Source: an uncultured Oscillibacter sp.
Lineage (GTDB): Bacteria; Bacillota; Clostridia; Oscillospirales; Oscillospiraceae
Reading direction: 5' to 3'
Assembly: GCA_910585165.1 (NCBI GenBank)
Contig: CAJUBX010000048.1
Location: 1 to 16,889, forward strand
DNA: 16,889 nucleotides
In this document: piece after piece, positions 14,017 to 16,889 of the stretch
Layout of the letters: each line of letters opens with the position of its first letter
How positions within the stretch are numbered: the first letter of the stretch is position 1
Made by a program: the position numbers and the translations under genes
Notes under the pieces: generated by a model
The model's input: the letters and a program-made list of their open reading frames with translations, nothing else
Told to the model about the DNA's origin: nothing
The model's database searches: none

Positions 14017-14290
14017 TAACACGCTTGAAATTTCTCCTGGAAGGTGCTTCCAAGGGTCGATACAGCCGGGATATGGCGGTGACCATCCGTGACGCCGCCA
14101 GAGTCTCTATCGGTTCCGTGATGCCAGCTAAATCCTTGGAACTCCGACACACCATCCGTCTCATCCGGGAACTGGATGTCGAGATAGCAGACATTGAAAC
14201 CTCTATCCACTCCATCATGGAACAGTTACACTCTTTTTGTCGCTCTGCCCCTGGCCAGGGGTTGCTTTTGGTACTACCAAACGGAAAGGA

Positions 14291-14312
14291 AGCCTGCCGC
14301 TCCCGGCAGGCT
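14291..14312 (-). terminator. Terminator after the truncated P-loop-family gene
   Basis: AGCCTGCCG (14291-14299) and CGGCAGGCT (14304-14312) form a 9-bp perfect stem with a 4-nt loop, 8 nt past the stop codon at 14321. The minus-strand tail is TTCCTTTCC; the plus side reads CCCCCTTTT. Either direction is possible. Confidence 0.65.
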
Positions 14313-14320
14313 CCCCCTTT

Positions 14321-15148
14321 TCATTTCAGATAGCTCAGCAGGCGGCCCGCCTCCAGAGCGGCTTGGGCCCGGACGCCGTCAAAATCCACATAGGGGTTGT
14401 AGACCGCCTCCAGCGCGTCGTGGTTCCGCTTGGCTTCCTTCAGCGCATCCACTGCCTCCTCCCGGAGCAACGCCGCCATCCGGGTCTGGAAGCGGAGGCG
14501 GGACCTGCCCTCCGTCTCCGTCATGGCGTCCAGCCGGATGCGGCGATAGGGCTTTTTGCCATAGTCCATCCCCGGGCAGGAGGTGACAAAGGCCAGCCCC
14601 AGGCCGGGAATCAGGAGATGCTCGATGCGGTTCAGGTCCTCCGGAGAGGGGCACACGATGGTATCCCAGCCTTTTTCCGCCGCCGCCTCATGAAGCCGGG
14701 CCAGAGCCCCGCCCGCCAGTTCCCAGGTGTCGGAAAATTCATAAACCTTTGAACACAGGGCATCCACGCTGTCAAAGCGCCAGACAAAGCCCCTGTGGGT
14801 AAGGCTGCCCAAAAAGCGCCGGACGGTCTTCCCCTTCCCGTCTCCCCGGGCTTTCAGCTCCCGGGCGATGATGCCCAAAATGCGGCGGTCCAGGCGTTCG
14901 GCATCAAAGGACTTGGATACGGAAGCCACGGCGTCCAGCTCTACCTGGCGGGCGGCTTTCAGGCTGTGGTATGCCCGGACATAGGCGGCTTTATAGGCAT
15001 GGGTGCAGGCCTTGATTTCCTCTGTGTCCTTCTTGGCGGCGGTAAGGTCATAGAAGCGCCCAAGGTCCACATACCGGTCCACTGCGGCGGGATATTGGGG
15101 CTCGATGACGTGGGCGAGTGTAACGGTAGGACGCAGATAAAAGTTTTC
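14321..15148 (-). pseudogene. 5'-truncated clostridial P-loop-family protein (PRK06851-like)
   Basis: About 275 residues of native sequence. The order of segments (HVIEPQYPAAVDRYVDLGRF, a helical K-rich region, FLGSLTHRGFV, then a second domain ending HLLIPGLGLAFVTS, RRIRLDA and a helical tail) matches what I recall of a clostridial family with two tandem P-loop domains. Here the first domain, which should precede HVIEP, is absent: upstream sequence switches to palindrome-rich DNA near 15150. In the second domain the expected Walker A is replaced by SDTWELAGGALARL, without GK(S/T). The frame does continue to an ATG at 15238, but those residues (for example ALCAVLWELCRGAAPAPRHL) translate the palindromes. 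The function of the family is not known to me. Probably inactivated by arrival of the neighbouring recombinase element. Confidence 0.6.
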
Positions 15149-15150
15149 GT

Positions 15151-15225
15151 CCACCTTTTTCAAAAGGTGGCGGGGTGCAGGGGCAGCGCCCCTGCAAAGC
15201 TCCCATAATACCGCGCAGAGCGCGG
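15151..15225. repeat. Cluster of three perfect palindromes at an element boundary
   Basis: In order: CCACCTTTT/AAAAGGTGG (15151-15170, centre TC); GCAGGGGC/GCCCCTGC (15177-15195, centre AGC); CCGCGC/GCGCGG (15211-15225, centre AGA). They fill the gap between the truncated gene and the recombinase. They may be an extragenic repeat family or part of the element end. Confidence 0.85.
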
Positions 15226-15289
15226 ACGAGAAACTCACGATGCGGTATAGGCGGCAGCGACAGCGTCCCGCCGGAGGCTTCGTTAGAAG

Positions 15290-16843
15290 TCAAAATTTCC
15301 AGGTGACGCGAACTTGCTGTTCGCCGGTGTCGGGATTTCGCTCACCGATTTCGATTTTCTCGACCAGGGCAACGACCAGTTCCCGGGGGACGGTTTCCAG
15401 CTTTAGGAGTTCTTTGGCTCGTTCCATCAGGTCGGTTTGCTGCTGGGGCTTTTCCTGGTTGGATAATTCGGTGCTGATGTTTGCGATACGCTGTTCCAGG
15501 TGGGCCTTCTCCTCCAGGAAAGATTGGTTCAGGTCGGTGAATTGACCGTCGGTCAGAAGGCCGGAAACTTTATCTAAGTACAGCTGTTTCAGGGCTTGAC
15601 TGCGTTTTTCCAGCTGGGCAGTAAGGGACTTGCGCTCCTGATCCAGGACCTCCCGGCGGGTGTCCCGCTTTGGCCGGAGGTCTAAGGGCTCCAGCTTGTA
15701 GTAGGTCTGGACGTAGTAGCGGATGTGGTCCGATACCAACTCCTCCAGCTTGTCAAGGCGAATGGAGTGCCGGGTGCAAAGTTTGGCTTTGCCGCTGTCG
15801 GCGTAGAGCTTGCAGCGGAGGTAGGAGGTCCGGGGCCTCCCCTGCCGGTAGCTGGTGACTTTGCTCATAGTGCTGCCGCAGTCCATGCACTTTACCAAGC
15901 CGGACAGCAGGTGGACTTCCCCGCTGCCGTCGGTTTTGGTATGCAGGGAAAGGTTTCGCTGGACGGTCTCGAAGGTTTCACGGTCAATGATGGCCTCATG
16001 GGTGCCCTCTACCCGATACCATTGGGCTTCCGGTACATCGATCAGAACCTTGGATTTGTAACTGACCTTTTTCTTCCGGCCTTGGATCATGACGCCTGTG
16101 TACATCTCGTTGTGTAGGATGCGCCAGATGGTGGTTTTGTTCCAGAGGCCGTAGTCGTTTTTGACTGGGTGATTGCAAGTCCAGCCACGTTCTGCTTTGT
16201 ATCGGGCGGGGCTTGGCACGCCTTGTTCGTTGAGCATGTAGGCGATGTTTTGCTTGCCATGGCCCTCCAGGGACCATTGGAAAATCCGGCGAACCACCTC
16301 GGCGGCCCCGGGATCGATGATGATGTGGTTTTTGTTGGCAGGGTCCTTTTGGTAGCCGTAGATGGGAAAGCCTCCAATATACTGCCCCTCCCGGCGCTTC
16401 AGGTCGAAGACCATGCGGACGTTTTCGGAGAGGTCCTCTAAGTACCACTCATTCACCAAGCCATTGATCTGGCGGGCTTTTTTGTTGCCTTTGACCTCGG
16501 TGTCGGCGTTGTCGGCTACCGCGATGAAACGGATGCCCCAGATAGGAAACAGGCCGTGGATGTACTTTTCAACCAGCTCCATATCACGGGTAAAACGGGA
16601 CTGTGATTTGCAAAGGATGATCTGGAACTTCTTCTGCTTCGCCGCCGAAAGCATCCGGTTGAAGTCCGGGCGAAGGCTATCGGCTCCGGAGTAGTCCTCG
16701 TCGCAGTAGATGGAGTAGATGTCCCAGCTGCGGTCGATGGCGTAGTTTGTCAGCAGGGATTTCTGGTTTTGGATGCTTTCGGATTCGGGTTGGTGCTTGT
16801 CTTCGTCCTCCTTACTCAGGCGTACATAGATTGCACAGAGAAT
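15290..16843 (-). CDS. Large serine recombinase (site-specific integrase/excisionase)
   Basis: 517 residues from an apparent ATT start at 16843. N-terminal resolvase domain (1-150): AIYVRLSKEDED places the catalytic serine at residue 10, and SRFTRD (81-86) holds the active-site arginines. Recombinase domain about 155-300 (YIGGFPIYGYQKDP, then NKTTIWRILHNEMYTG). Zinc ribbon with Cys319, Cys322, Cys344 and Cys356; C-terminal coiled coil about 400-470. Such enzymes integrate and excise elements between attP and attB without high-energy cofactors. An in-frame TGA lies 2 codons before the ATT, and no ATG, GTG or TTG occurs before the catalytic Ser; AGGAGG (16857-16852) is 8 nt from the ATT. Alternatively a one-base deletion has put a GTG start out of frame. 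Related to TnpX/TndX-type enzymes of clostridial elements. Confidence 0.88.
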   Translation of the reverse strand: MLCAIYVRLSKEDEDKHQPESESIQNQKSLLTNYAIDRSWDIYSIYCDEDYSGADSLRPDFNRMLSAAKQKKFQIILCKSQSRFTRDMELVEKYIHGLFPIWGIRFIAVADNADTEVKGNKKARQINGLVNEWYLEDLSENVRMVFDLKRREGQYIGGFPIYGYQKDPANKNHIIIDPGAAEVVRRIFQWSLEGHGKQNIAYMLNEQGVPSPARYKAERGWTCNHPVKNDYGLWNKTTIWRILHNEMYTGVMIQGRKKKVSYKSKVLIDVPEAQWYRVEGTHEAIIDRETFETVQRNLSLHTKTDGSGEVHLLSGLVKCMDCGSTMSKVTSYRQGRPRTSYLRCKLYADSGKAKLCTRHSIRLDKLEELVSDHIRYYVQTYYKLEPLDLRPKRDTRREVLDQERKSLTAQLEKRSQALKQLYLDKVSGLLTDGQFTDLNQSFLEEKAHLEQRIANISTELSNQEKPQQQTDLMERAKELLKLETVPRELVVALVEKIEIGERNPDTGEQQVRVTWKF

Positions 16844-16851
16844 TTGTCACA

Positions 16852-16857
16852 CCTCCT
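16852..16857 (-). promoter_or_regulatory. Shine-Dalgarno sequence deciding the recombinase start
   Basis: AGGAGG on the minus strand, 8 nt from ATT (16843-16841) and only 1 nt from the out-of-frame GTG at 16851-16849. The spacing is ideal for the ATT and poor for the GTG. Confidence 0.7.
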
Positions 16858-16889
16858 TGAAGGCGTAACTGCTCGGTACTATGGTAGCA

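Larger units (their letters stand above)
13698..14234 (+). pseudogene. IS110-family transposase relic, interrupted by an IS5-type element
   Basis: Positions 14019-14234 translate to a segment with LLEGASKGRYSRDMAVTIRD and then SIGSVMPAKSLELRHTIRLI, which resembles the middle of IS110/IS1111 transposases, downstream of the catalytic DEDD domain and leading into the transposase_20 region. If the insert 13759-14016 and one TAA copy are removed, the frame runs continuously back through 13698-13758 (SYPFDICNNLLDICLIML), which fits the preceding family region. Both the N-terminal catalytic part and the C-terminal serine-containing part are missing, so it is inactive. The frame on to 14330 is not family-like. 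Confidence 0.7.
15170..16889. mobile_element. Left end of a second integrative element carrying the serine recombinase
   Basis: A recombinase gene pointing toward a truncated resident gene, with a palindromic spacer between, is the usual arrangement at one end of a serine-recombinase element. The rest lies to the right of the window. The exact att core was not identified. Confidence 0.5.

Noticed and set aside
15149..15238. First 30 codons of the 305-codon frame ending at 14321
   Set aside because: They translate palindromic intergenic DNA; similarity to the family starts only after this point.

Overview
The window looks like a chromosomal segment from a moderately GC-rich Firmicute of the Clostridia, probably Oscillospiraceae/Ruminococcaceae-like. 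This is inferred from the TnpV family, the clostridial-type large serine recombinase, the SLH surface protein, and the GC-rich core contrasted with an AT-richer left arm. No rRNA or tRNA gene was recognised.

Left arm (1 to about 5030): the right-hand part of a mobile element. It carries a minus-strand operon read from a perfect-consensus promoter at 3507-3535: marR (2993-3469), a strong internal terminator or attenuator (2908-2949), an RluA-type pseudouridine synthase (2131-2883), an ABC-F ATPase (508-2115) and a second marR paralogue (26-499). Two proteins likely to act on the ribosome under two MarR regulators suggest a ribosome-targeting antibiotic resistance or tolerance module. Next come tnpV, a small unknown gene and a divergently transcribed XRE regulator. 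The element ends inside a LicT/BglG-type antiterminator gene. That gene keeps its RNA-binding domain and PRD1 but has lost PRD2. Its leader still holds a recognisable RAT antiterminator followed by a terminator.

Core (5936-11074): a three-gene plus-strand operon for the oxidative branch of the TCA cycle (citrate synthase, aconitase-family hydratase, eukaryotic-type NADP isocitrate dehydrogenase), which makes 2-oxoglutarate, probably for glutamate synthesis. A 161-bp MITE sits exactly in the acn-icd junction, and its TAA target duplication uses the acn stop codon.

Right part: a minus-strand secreted SLH protein with a long Glu/Lys coiled coil (11142-13484). It is followed by nested insertion debris: a 258-bp internally deleted IS5-type element inserted with a TAA duplication in an IS110-type transposase relic. 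After this lies a 5'-truncated gene of a clostridial P-loop-like family (14321 to about 15148), a cluster of perfect palindromes (15151-15225), and a large serine recombinase (15290-16843) of a second element that runs off the right edge. The recombinase appears to start at an ATT codon.

Two integrative elements have therefore each truncated a resident gene on either side of a conserved core, and three smaller insertions have decorated it.
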